Assembly (NCBI GenBank): GCA_019914945.1
Contig: CM034108.1
Span: 2,242,001-2,306,000, forward strand
Reading direction: 5' to 3'
DNA: 64,000 nucleotides
Source: Typha latifolia
Lineage: Eukaryota; Streptophyta; Magnoliopsida; Poales; Typhaceae
Shown: one piece after another, positions 47,301 to 58,942 of the stretch
Layout: every line of letters starts with the position of its first letter
Position numbering within the stretch: position 1 is the stretch's first letter
Program-made: the position numbers and the translations under genes
The notes under the pieces: model-generated
Told to the model about the DNA's origin: nothing
What the model saw: only the letters and a program-made list of their open reading frames with translations
Databases searched by the model: none

Positions 47301-48620
47301 TGACAGCATATTACCTATTCCAAAGCATATAGAAGTATAGAACAATCAACACTAGAACTTACTAATAGGTTGACGCTGGGCAAAGAAAAGTTTTCAGATT
47401 GTGGATTAAATTGTGTTAAAACTGTAGTAGAATATGCTAGGATTTTTCTTCATGATCGAACTAGAGATAATGATTTCAAGGTAATTTGTAGTGAAGATTT
47501 AGGATTGCTAAGCAAATCTCAAGGTTCATTGGAACTCAAGCATTACTTTTAGGAATCAAGCGGTGAACTACCTTGGGAAAAAAGAAATTAGAATCCAAGA
47601 AAAAGGGAGAGAGATGACTTTGGACTTGCCCCCTGTTGGAATCTCTGAAAGAATTAGTCTCAACTAGCGTTGTTGGTTCTGTGAAATCTCACCCATTACA
47701 TGCAAGAGTAAGTAATATATGTCACCCTTGGTTATCATCCTAGCATCCATTGACTTCAACATATTCCTGTATCTCCTTGTAGTGACCCTTTGATCCTTGG
47801 AAAAAATAGAATTAAATAAAGGAAATAGAAACTAGAGAATAAGAAAATACAGAATCCAAGAATTTTTATTTCTATGTAGATCAAATCTCTGATTATCTTT
47901 CCGTTTTTTAACTATCCAAATTCCAAATATCTCTGTTTTTTCACTTGAGATATTACTATCTTGGATACTCTCTGCATCTTTAAGCCTGGCAGAAGCTATA
48001 TTTCACTCGTATCCTGCTCTGACTCCTTGCATAACAAATCTATTTGGCATAGTGGAGGTAGTAGGAGCTTTTTAATCGCTGAGATTTTTTCTGTGTTAAG
48101 GCTTATTAACAATTGAAAAAAGAACAAAAAACTGAAAAATAAAAAGGTAAAAATGTGAATCCCGTGAAAGAGTGCATAACTGGTAATCCTTGTTAGTCAT
48201 AAAAGCTGCTATCTTGTCCGAGAGTTCTAATAGCGTAAATTTGTTCAGCTAAGATTTTGGATTTCCTTTAAGATGCTCTTAGCTACCTAGTTTATTTTGA
48301 TGAAAAGCTACCATTCACTTTCGACTTCTTACATGAGGTGTGCTTCTTGAAGGTTGGCATTAATGTGCCCATTCCAGTGCCACTGCCATTCTTTTCATTT
48401 ACCGGTTCCAAGGCTTCTTTTGCAGGAGATCTAAATTTTTACGGTACAACACTCTCTTTCCATTTAGGATAGTTGGTTGGTGAAATTTTAACAAATGATT
48501 GGAATGACAGGCAAGGCTGGTGTCCAGTTTTACACTCAGATCAAAACAGTCACACAGCAGTGGAAGGACTCACCGAGCCAGGGAGTGTCACTAGCTATGC
48601 CCACATCACTGAAGTCATAA
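41380..48620 (+). CDS. ALDH6B2: Methylmalonate-semialdehyde dehydrogenase (acylating), mitochondrial, 19 exons, 538 aa
   Basis: This enzyme oxidises methylmalonate/malonate semialdehyde to propionyl-/acetyl-CoA in valine and pyrimidine breakdown, in mitochondria. Exons: 41380-41404, 41513-41610, 41717-41791, 41880-42041, 42158-42236, 42407-42561, 42700-42763, 43362-43441, 43799-43864, 44420-44470, 44628-44779, 44946-45036, 46019-46099, 46643-46720, 46899-46934, 47010-47053, 47136-47214, 48353-48443, 48511-48620. A Ser/Arg-rich presequence ([20 protein letters not shown]) leads into the ALDH fold, starting [16 protein letters not shown]. Family marks are [42 protein letters not shown] and [12 protein letters not shown] with the catalytic Cys near residue 321. 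Later marks are [10 protein letters not shown] and [25 protein letters not shown] (split across exons). The C-terminus ends LAMPTSLKS. Length matches plant ALDH6B2. The first coding exon is only 25 bases. Confidence 0.95.
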
Positions 48621-48696
48621 AAGACAATCCATGCTTTTACTTCTTAGAATGTAGAATGTAATGCTACAAATATCCAAGTGGGTCTGTGAAATGGCC

Positions 48697-48702
48697 AATA
48701 AA
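48697..48702 (+). terminator. Polyadenylation signal candidate of ALDH6B2
   Basis: aataaa lies 77 bases after the stop codon, a plausible near-upstream element. Plant signals are loose, so this is tentative. Confidence 0.35.
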
Positions 48703-49425
48703 ACAGTGTCTTGGACAGTATTCATCTATCATGAAAATGTTCTTAAATCCTCTTTGTTAACCACCACCACCACCGCCCGACACACACAAAAAAAAAAAGA
48801 ACTCTTTGCATCTCGCAATGTTGTGGGAGTTGTCATCTCTCTGGATTTGTCTGTTCTTGTCTATATTGCTAAGATTTGTAGCAGTAGTGCACTTTGATGG
48901 ACATAAATTTGGAGATTTGAGAAAACAGTGAGATGTTATGCCTGAGTGCACTACTGAGTTTGTTGCTAGCTTGCAGGTCTATGTACATGGTCTGAGCCAC
49001 TGCCTTCTGGCCCAATACTTTCTCCAAACAAAGTGGCCTAATGTAGATGGTCATTTGCAGAAAGGACAATTATATACTACCACTATATAAAAAAAAATAG
49101 AAGAAGAATTGCGTTTCACACCATTTCATGATATATGTCTTTTATGATTCACACTCAATTTTTCAGTATTTTAAATCCCAAAATTTTGGCTTTTTATTTT
49201 TATTTTCAGAACACATTTGAAATTAATCACAGCAAACTAATAAAAGATATCAACTGTAGGATTTCTCTTAAAAACTTTTTCCAAAGTACCCATCCCTCTC
49301 CAGAAGGGTCTCCTAGAAAAACTATAAGAGGGCTCTTATTTTTAGAAAATAAAATTTGATTTTGACTAAATATCCTACTTCTGATATCTCTATGTAGTCG
49401 CCCAAAAGAAGGCTCGGCTCGTAAA

Positions 49426-49475
49426 TCGAATTATAAATTTGTGAAAATACGGGGTGCGAAATGCAATTATTCCAT
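49426..49475. repeat. Dispersed single fragment related to the 26-28 kb satellite
   Basis: The run aaatttgtgaaaatacgggg continues as gtgcgaaatgcaatt. It reproduces the B-type linker plus first box of the satellite (aatttcgtaaaaacgggg, then gtgctaaatgcaaatt) 21 kb away. Only one copy is seen here. Confidence 0.55.
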
Positions 49476-50499
49476 ATATATATCAACCCATAGACACTTT
49501 GGAGCCTTTTATGAGGTTTTCACGTGGACACGTAACGTATGTTACAAGCTTTATAATTAGGCATATTTTAAAGGAAGTGCTAATTAATAACGTTTTCGTT
49601 TGTCTTTGCATCATTTAATTAATTAAATAAAGTCCCTGATAAGCTTCCATTTGATCTCATACGCATCATGCCGGAAAATGAATTGGAATGCAATTGGCCC
49701 ATAATTTAATAGCTAGATTAATTAATTAACTTAAACCATTCAGCATGAAAGCAATTCATCTCCTTTAATTTTATTTTAAGTATAGAGCTCTCTAGGTCAC
49801 CGAATTTGGCCGACAATTTCCTCCAAGCTTGCACATCTTCCACATGCCTCAATTAGATCCAAATAAGATTTTTCTTTTTCTTTTTTAATTAAGAGAGAAG
49901 CAAAAATTTAATAATATTTTAGTTTAAAAGTTAGGATTCGAATCGGACAATACTAATATTATAATATAAGCCTCTTTAATTATCTCAATAGCCATAGGAG
50001 ATTTTTTTTTCTTTTAAGCAAGTAGGAACTTTAGGATAAGATTCCAATTTCGGAATGCTTTTAAAAAAAAATTAATTTCCATATAATCTTTCCTTGAATA
50101 TTTTTTTTTCCAAAGTTATTAGTATAAATAGTTTTATGCCTCGAGGACCAAAAATTATTTTATTCAAATAAATTTTATGTTATATCACTGTGCCATTCTA
50201 AATAATTAACTAAGCTATAAATACAAAATATGAAGAGATGATTAAATAAATATATATTCTGAGAGAAAAAATTTAGTTTTTGTACTTATGTGATATACTA
50301 CATAATTAATTAAGTCAAAAGGAATGACTCCATTCAAACCAACAAAGTATGATCTCCTGATACCTGATGGCTACTTCATTACCTCTAGATTATAGACCCA
50401 TTATTATAAATTAATCATTTCCATCTTTTTTTTTTTTTGGATGCATGGGTTAATTCGAGTCAAATTAGTTAGTTAATTTTATCTTATTATTTTAAATTT

Positions 50500-50935
50500 T
50501 AAATAAATTGAATAATCCGTATGTGGATTTAATCCGCTAGTATTCTATTCCTATAAATAGGAGTAGTCATGTGTTGAATAGGAGAGTCGTGGAATGAAGA
50601 TTAAGTTAATTTATTTAATTATCTCGTCTTTATCTTTAACGTAGCAGTTAGATTCTCATTATTTTTCTAAGAGTAAATCATAGCTATAAAAACATTTCGA
50701 ACTTTCAAACCCTACCCTACCTTACAGTTATGCACCACCACCCTCCGACAACCGCCGCAACGTTGGATATTTACTATTCTGCGTTATTTCGACATTACTT
50801 TATCGTTTTAGTTCTGACTTTTCATTTAGATGTCGGATTCTCGTAAAGCTAGATCTATTAGAACCGGCTACCTCTATATAAATTTTCGTAATTTTTTACG
50901 TCCAGATTATTTCAGATCTGATTCGTAACAATATA
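50500..50935. mobile_element. Possible LTR-retrotransposon remnant
   Basis: The stretch has a tataaatagg promoter-like word at about 50551, then a leader-like segment that becomes GC-richer (accaccaccctccgacaacc), and ends with cagatctgattcgtaacaat. This order recalls the R-U5 part and leader of plant retroelements. No coding domain, second LTR or clear termini are present. Confidence 0.25.
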
Positions 50936-51630
50936 CTCAAAAATGTTTTCCTAAATGATCAAAAAGAGCAATAGTAGCCATAGCAAGAGAGAACAAGGAA
51001 ATAAATTAAAGAAAGAGTGGAATCTAATCTCCAAGTTTCCTGTTTTTATTTGTAACATTGTCAGAAGAGCTAATGCTAAATTCAGATGGACAATTTAGAG
51101 TAAGGTTAACAATGAGTTTAAAAGAAGAGGAACAACAAATGTCCAAAGTGCACCAAGAGGGGTATCTTTGCCTTCTTGGACACAATCACATGCTCCACTT
51201 GGTTGTTAATTTGTATGCTCATGAGATTTTTTAGCATTATCAATCCAAAAAATAAAAAGAAAAGAGGTTCAAATTTTAGAACTTATGTTGAAGAATAGTA
51301 AAGGACAAGGACACAATCAAATAGTACAAATAGTTTAATACACCACTACCCATGAAATCTTCATGAAAGCAACTCATGCAAAGGGGATGATACATCATAC
51401 ATATTGAGAGAATGAAGCTCTAGACAACTCAAATTAAGAGCAAGAGTGCAAACTACAAAGAGTCTTAACATCATACCACCTTGCTTATTGTTGACACTCA
51501 GATAATTAAAAAGGCTCATGTTAAATAAATATTTCAAATTTTATTAATTAACTAAAACAAAACAAAAAAACCCTAGTTTTTAGTACAATTTACTAAAATA
51601 CAAGTGAAGCAAATCCTCAAAGAACAAGAA

Positions 51631-51631
51631 A

Positions 51632-51661
<30 letters not shown>
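51631..51661. repeat. (AAAT)n microsatellite
   Basis: About eight aaat/aata tetranucleotide units lie in the gene-free region. Confidence 0.9.
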
Positions 51662-51662
<1 letters not shown>

Positions 51663-54347
51663 AAAGGAATTCCTTGAATCTCTCCACAAAGAACAAGAAA
51701 AGCATCAAAATTGTCCTTTCCCTATTAAAGTAGAATGTACCCCTCACATGAAATAACTGGGAGCCATAGAGGAGTATGACATATTGAGCTGGTCCCAAAG
51801 CTATTGCTCTAGGATGCAGCAGGATGTGCAGGGATTAGGTTGAATCTTTTTAGCAAATCCAGCAGCCATGACCTTCTTTTATTTTATATTATTTTATTCA
51901 TTGAAGACAATTTGATACATAAGAATTACAGGCATAATATACATCAACAATTTGTTCTTTTGTTCATTGATGGGGAGATAAAAAGGTTTACATGGCTAAA
52001 TTGTCAAATGGAGTAAAAATTGATGGCAAAGTATTGGATTGCCTATCTCAATATATAGGCCTTGATGTTTACCAGAGTGCTTAGAATTTGAAAGAATAAA
52101 GAATTAATGTAAATTTATTATTTTAATTTAGTGTATACATCTCCATGTTAATTTTTTAATTAATATCTCACTGGTTGAGACACTCCATTCACACTCACAT
52201 ATATATATATATATATAATAAACGATGAGAAGAAAAGACTAACAATAAACGTGTGTATATCACATTGTGGTTGGTCTTTCCTTGTCATTGTTTTACTCTG
52301 TTAATATCTAGATAATCGTTTCAAAAGACACTAAAATTAAATGCCTAAAATAAGGACAGTGAATAGGGTCACAAAAATAAAAAATAAATAAAGTAATAGA
52401 TTGGCATGTTCATAAATAAAGTATGAAGCTTAATATAAGGTCACCATTGTAGCTCACTGACTGTATTCTACCGAGTTCTTATTTTTGCTTGTTAATTATA
52501 ATGATTTAACTTCTTTTTTTTTTTTTGCTTGGTTTAAGAATATGGTTTTTGTTGCATTAACTAAGCATAGATTTTATTTACCCTGCTGGGTATGCTTGAT
52601 TTAGGTGTTGTTAAGCTTGACTCAGTTGTAATTAGCAAAGCTGGAGGCATTTAATCCCATTGTTTGTTAGAGAGAAGAAAAGAATATATTTCTATGAAAA
52701 TGACTCTTTGAATTGGTAATTAACTCCCCAATTAAAAGAAAAGATTAAAAAAAAATTGTTTGCATTGCATAACGTGCACGCGGCGAACCAAAAGATTCAA
52801 CCATTTGGGTCATTCAATTAAAAAAAAAAAGGCTAATTAAACTAATAAAAATATTTAAAACGTTTTTAATTATATTCTTATTGAAGAAAATCTTCTCCGT
52901 GTCATGCCTCCTTCTACATCATGAGATAGAGTAAATAAAGTTTTTTAATGACTAAGATTTAATTAAACTTAGACTTAGAGAATTGCTTATTTTCACATAA
53001 ATTTTATTTATTTTGCATTCACATTGACCATCCTCAATAAGCGTAAAGCCTTCTAAATGCTTCTTTTCTTAGTTGTCTGTTTAATATTTTTTTTGTTAAG
53101 CAAATATATGAGTGATTAAAATAAAAATATAAGTATTTGTCTTTATTTTTTTTATTTAAATTTGCCTACTCCTCCGATATTTTTTGCCTACTTTTTTTAA
53201 TTAAAAAAATAGCACTTTAAATGATCAGAAATATGATAAAAAAGAAGACTTTTTTCCCTTCTATTTTCTCATACCTAAAATTATAAATCTCAAATCTTAG
53301 TCATCAACTCTCAATCACCTTAAAGATTCATATTTATTCGTAATAAATATCATAGAGATAAAAGTTTTAAAAAGTAATTTGGGTATAACCACAGGGATAA
53401 TTTGTATTTTTAAGTCTTCCGAAGAGTACGCATTAATGAGCCAATCACCCTTTTGAGTTAATAAACAATAATAAGCCGTGTCCAAATTGGAGACTTGGGT
53501 ACCTTTTCCTCTTGGTTATGACTTCGATCAAGATTTGACCTCTCTATGAAGGCAAGAGTTGACTTTTTTTTCCCCAAATTTTTTAGAAGAGTTGAAAATT
53601 TTGGATGGTGGAAGACCTCCTAAAATTTTCAAACTCCTTGTCCAATTCAACCAGAATCATTCACAAGTTTGTTTGTTATTTTCCCTAATCCTTTACGCTA
53701 CTCGCTTTCCATTTATTGGATCCATTTTTCTTTTCTTTTCTTTTTATCTTTTAACGCATGCATTCCGATTTATCTTATAACGTTTGTTTTGATAATTTTA
53801 TTGTAAGTAATTATAAAATTATTAGATTATATAATCTAATTGAGATCTTATTTATGATCTATTTTGGAGCAGCATCTCTCTCTTTCATACAATATATTTA
53901 AACGACTAAATCTAACTATTTTGCTGGGAACTTTTACATAAATGTCACTAGAAAATTTCAAATTATCACAATTATTATTTTTTAAATATTATAATTACAA
54001 CTCAATCTATTAAAAAACTAATCGTAATGATAATTATGATATTTCGGAAAATATACAGTTAATATTTTAAAAGTTTTTAGGGGCAATATTTTGAGAAAAA
54101 AAAAACTAAAATAAAAATAATTGTGTAGATTCCAATAATACCCTCAGTTAGAAATGGCCACTTGGCCGGTTGTCGGTAGGCTAAAAAGGTAAAAATGGAT
54201 CAAGGAGAACCAGGCAATCCACGAGCGTAGAAACTGCCGAGGCTTTTCCGGAATGGAAAACAAATAAAATTTAGGCAATGGCGTATCCCGTAATTTATTC
54301 CATCAAATGTGCCCCAATTTAAAACCCTCGTTTCTCCTCCCCCACCT

Positions 54348-54354
54348 TATAAAA
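54348..54354 (+). promoter_or_regulatory. TATA box of the gamma-glutamyl peptidase gene
   Basis: tataaaa lies in a C-rich setting 138 bases before the ATG and is followed by a ctctct-rich leader, as in many plant core promoters. Confidence 0.6.
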
Positions 54355-54485
54355 CACCCCCCAGTCCTTCTCCTTCTCCTTCCAAGTTCCAACAGCATCG
54401 ATCCCATCCACCCCTCTCTCTATCTCTCTCTGTCTCGCTAGCTTTCTTTCGTTCTTTCTCTTTGAAACTCGAAGAGAGAAGAGAA

Positions 54486-57400
54486 ATGGGAGGCGAAGGA
54501 GGGATGGAGATGAGGAGGAAGTACGCGGTGCTACTGTGCGCCGACGATTCGGAGTACATCAAGAAGGTCTACGGAGGCTACTTTAAAGTCTTCGTCGCAT
54601 TGCTCGGGGAGGAAGGGGAGACTTGGGACGTCTTCCACGCCGCCAAGGGGGAGCTCCCTCGCGGCGACGACGTGATCGACGGGTACGATGGCTTCGTGAT
54701 CACCGGGAGTTGCAGCGATGCGCACGGCGACGACCAGTGGATTCGAGAGCTCATTCTCCTCCTCAAGAAGTTGGATGCCAAGCGGAAGAAGGTGCTCGGG
54801 ATTTGTTTTGGGCATCAGGTAAGGTTTTGGGTCTTTTTGCACATTAGCACCGGCGGTTTTGGCGTATTTCGCAATTGCATTAACAACAACTCTAAAGTGG
54901 CTTTTGATTTTGCAGCATCTCTTATTTATTGGTTCATTACTTTGCAGAAATATCCAAACATTTTTTTTTTTGATATTTAGAGAATCCATAAATAGCAAAG
55001 AATTAATTTCTACAGAGTAAACTAAAATTAATTAATTAATTAATTAAACTTCAAAAGAAAAAAAAAAACTATATTTTTTTGTCTGTGTAAAAGAAGAGAG
55101 AAGTGCATTTAGTGTTTTAAAAAAGGAAGGATGTTTTTTGACAATAATAATAAGTCGCAGGTGGTAAACGATAAAAGAAAAATAAATTTTTGGATCTTGC
55201 CAGGATTTTTTGTTGGAGAAATTTATGCTAGATCTGGAGGCTGGAGCTCACCGTGACATGAGCTGACAAAGGACGAGAGAGTTTTAAGTCATGATTTAAA
55301 GTCCAAAACCCAGTTGCTGTCTACGCTAACAGACACTAAATCTTGTCTCTGTTTAAATAAATAGGATTAGCCATTCAAACTTATAATAAATTTAAGAATG
55401 TCAAAGCGGATTAAAGGTCAGAGGTTTAGTGGAGACATTAATTAGTACATTTAGCTTAAAAATAATGGAGGACAATTTATTTTAGTATAGAATAGCTCAT
55501 AGTTCAGTCTTCAACGCCACAGACTTTTTTTTATTATAAACAAAATAAAGGAATAGTAGCGGGGGGTTTTTTTTTTTTTTTTTTTCTGTTGCAAGTCTCG
55601 TAATCTATGGTTACAAGGAAATTCTTCGTACGATTGGGTGAGATGGCAAAGTGGTGTGGTTGTTTCAGAATTTAATTAAAATCGTCTGGTTCTTCTGGGA
55701 GCAATTCGTACATTGGCTTCTTTAATTATATACCCCATGCCGGGAGAAATGCTCTCAAATGGACCCACAATGAACCGATAGCTCAAATCTTCCGCAAGAG
55801 TCACTCGACTAATTGACTCTATTTTGAGTAATTATTTCATTCCTGTTTTTTAGTAATTTGTATAAAAAATTATGATTTTTTTTTTTTTTTGTTGCAGAAC
55901 TAGTTGTTGAATGGGTCGATACCTTATTTGCTATCTACTGATGTTTTAGGTAGTTTTGCAAAGTGAAACGAAAAATATGCTATACTGCAATTAAAAAAAA
56001 AACTATGTTTGATTTCTCCTATCATATGCTTATATTTTTCTTCTTATTTGTCCAATAATAATTGAAGCATTGCTAATTTTTGTATATATATATGTGGCAA
56101 ATAAGGAAGGTAGGCTGGTGGATGTGACTTTTACATCTTATGCATGTGAGGCAATTAGGTAGTTTGGATTTCATGGTTGTCTCTTTCATGTGATTGGCAC
56201 TGACGATTGTTACTTTTTCTCTCTTCCTAACTATTTGGAAAGGAGAAAAAGATAACCTTTTTGATTTTTTAGTGCATCCTCTACTGCCCTCCTACTTTCC
56301 TGTATGATAGTTATCCTATTCAAGAGGCCTAATAAATGTTTTAGAATATAAAATTATAGTATGGTATGGTATAACTAGCTATGTGAGCATATTATTGATG
56401 CATGCATGCACTTTTAGAAAACTTAGCTAATATTTGTACAGATTTTAAGCCGTGCTTTAGGTGGGAAGACTGGCCGAGCAACCAAAGGATGGGACATAGG
56501 AGTGACCTGCATCCACCCTTCTCACTCGACAAGTAGGTTGCTCGCCGCCCTCCGCATCCCTTCTCATCTTCCTGTGATCGAATGTCACCAGGATGAGGTA
56601 CTCGAAAGGTGTTCGATGAATTGACGTCTACTTTTTTTTCTTGTCTGTTTGCTTACTCACAACTGATGCATTTGGAGGTTACTCATTTCAAATGTGTTCA
56701 ACTTCAGGTGTGGGAGGTGCCTCCTCTCGCAGAGGTGATGGCGTGGTCGGAGAAGACCGGTGTTGAGATGTTTAGGTATGGAGACCACATCATGGGCATC
56801 CAAGGACACCCGGAGTACAACAAGGACATTCTCTTACACCTCATCGATCGCCTTCTCCAACGCAATCTTATTCAGGTGTGTTAAGAATTCCTTATAAGCT
56901 AAGTCTGCAAAGATTTTATCCATAACTTGACTAGTTCTACTTGTTGGTATAATTCAGAAGTTTGGACCACCACCTTTAAGATTGAGAGTATCTTTTGGCA
57001 TAGGTTTGACGTGGGCCTAAAGTAACCAAAATTTGGATGAGAATGCGATAGCAAAGAGCATTTTATCTCTGAATGTTGGCTTCTAGTTATCATAACGACC
57101 TAAATTTCGCTGGATGTCGTCATTAATCTGACGACATCTATTTGGGTACGTTGTTTCAAATCTGAATGCTGATTTAGAAAGGTTGTGTTGGTTTCATTCT
57201 ATATAGACGTCTCAGTGCCTGAGGCTCACACTAATGTGAGGTCCGGGGAAGATAAGATGTGGACAGCCTTGTGTCTGTACTTACCGTTTCTTATCATTTT
57301 GGCCTCCCTAAGATTGTTTGTGTAGTATCTCCAGATTACTCAATCAAGAACATGTGACTTAAAAAGCTTCATTCAGATTTATAAATTGATACCTTTTCTG

Positions 57401-57782
57401 GCCAACAATCATCTTTCAATCAAGTTTTCTCTGACATTTCTACATACTCCTGTATGTTACTACTAGGCTATTTCTGTCTGGTCACAACTTTAACTCTTAA
57501 TCTTCATTTTTAGCGTGTACTCAGGTATTTAAGTAGTACTCTCAAGCTAATATATGGAAAAGAAATCCATATTAAACGAGTAAATCCACAATTCATATTC
57601 TTGAGCCATTGAGCTAAAGAATAGCAAGTATTCTTGTGAAGAAGAAGTTGAATAGATTAGAGATTTTCTTGCAGAATTGTCATGCTGAAGCTGCGAAGGC
57701 AAAGCTAGATGCACGAGAGCCAGATCGAGAGGCCTGGAAGAGACTCTGCAAAGGATTTCTGAAGGGAGATCCGTTCTCATAG
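54486..57782 (+). CDS. Class I glutamine amidotransferase-like gamma-glutamyl peptidase (GGP), 4 exons, 254 aa
   Basis: This is a cytosolic GATase1-fold hydrolase of the plant GGP family. Its members remove gamma-glutamyl groups from glutathione and its conjugates, including in glucosinolate/camalexin routes in crucifers. Exons: 54486-54818, 56442-56597, 56708-56875, 57675-57782. The N-terminal part begins KYAVLLCADDSEYIKKVYGG and holds FVITGSCSDAHGDDQWI. The nucleophile elbow GICFGHQ places the catalytic Cys near residue 107, and GIQGHPEY supplies the His (~197) and Glu (~199) of the triad. Exon 2 carries GGKTGRATKGWDIGVT, also characteristic of the family. Length is normal. The start ATG lies at the end of a TATA/leader unit, and the frame is also open a little upstream. 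Substrate cannot be fixed, because non-crucifer plants keep GGPs for general glutathione turnover. Confidence 0.92.
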
Positions 57783-58942
57783 CTCACAGTGCTCTGCAGT
57801 ATTTGAAACTGGAGGAATCTGATAGCTAAGTCTCAAGAGTTGTACAGAAACACTTCATTCAGCGAAGGACCAGAAAAGGCAAACCAATTGTGCTAATCCT
57901 GGTAATCTACTACTTGCTCTAGATGTAATTGTTGACAATCTATGGATTGAGCATTACTTTGTTTTACTCGGGGGTGTAGCTCAAATAAAGTTGTCTGAAA
58001 GAAGAAGAAAGAACACATTGCTGTTTTGATTAATGTATTTCAAGATGCTATTTACGGGGGCAGCATAATTTCAATATAATCTTCATCAACATTCTCTCCA
58101 ACCTTCTTTTACAATAGAAGGCTAAATACCCAATTTAAGTGATTATCAAGATACAGCATATGGATTTTTGGCACTTTTTGACATAATTTTATCAAACTCA
58201 TAAACTAAAACAAAAAAAAACAAAAAACAAAAGCATACTAATGCATCATTTTTCAAACACAGGACTGAACGGCCAGGAGGTCATTATTCTCTCTAGTAAA
58301 TTTCTCGACAAACAAATTGGTATATATCAATTCGACTTGATGCAGAAATGGCTAAATACTTACCATTTACCAAGAAACTTGGGAATTAATTTCCCTCAGT
58401 AGAACCCAGTAGCACTCAGCAATCAAACTTGCATCTAGCAGTAGGTGTTTATTAGAGAGAACGCTTTTCCAACAAAGATACCTCAGGTCAGAAACTCTTC
58501 AGACTGTTAATATAAGCAGCGCAATTATCCAACATAAGAATTACGTGTCACGGTGTAAAACATATAATCCAATACTTAAAATTTTAAGCACACTATTTTC
58601 TCCAAGAACTTCCCAAGCAAAAATAAGAAATAAACTAGTTTCTTAACAAAAGCTTAAAAAAAACAAAAATAAAAAACAAAAACCCAAAAAAAAAAAAACA
58701 AAAGAGACGAGAAGGTAAACCAATCATAAGAAGTGCCAAGTCCAATAAAAAGCATTCAAATGAATTCACAGTGCTTATACATGGAAGCATGTATTCACCA
58801 ACAAAGTTTTCTTAATTATTATGAGCCAAATTCCTACAATGTATTACTAAAACCAGCTCCCTGATTCCAGAAGAGGCAGCCACCTCATTAGTTGTATCTT
58901 AGTCGAAATAGCAATAGTTGCAAGGATGGCACTGCAACAAAT
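57783..58942. other. Spacer between convergent GGP and CHCHD genes
   Basis: The two 3' UTRs face each other here. An A-rich stretch (a/c homopurine-like runs near 58200-58240 and 58650-58710) is present. No exon or RNA gene is seen. Confidence 0.55.
57984..57989 (+). terminator. Polyadenylation signal candidate of the GGP gene
   Basis: aataaa about 200 bases past the stop, preceded by tgtaattgttg (a far-upstream-like element). Confidence 0.45.

Larger units (their letters stand above)
48621..54485. other. 5.9-kb gene-free A+T-rich region
   Basis: No reading frame here resembles a protein. It contains the ALDH6B2 3' UTR, a lone satellite-like fragment near 49430-49475, a possible LTR remnant at about 50500-50935, an (aaat)n run at 51631-51661, a short (ta)n at 52200-52217, many homopolymer A/T tracts and, at the end, the promoter and leader of the next gene. 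The rest is unstructured to my eye. Confidence 0.6.

Noticed and set aside
48621..54300. Hidden protein gene in the large spacer
   Set aside because: All open frames are short, A+T-driven and without recognisable motifs or consistent splice sites.
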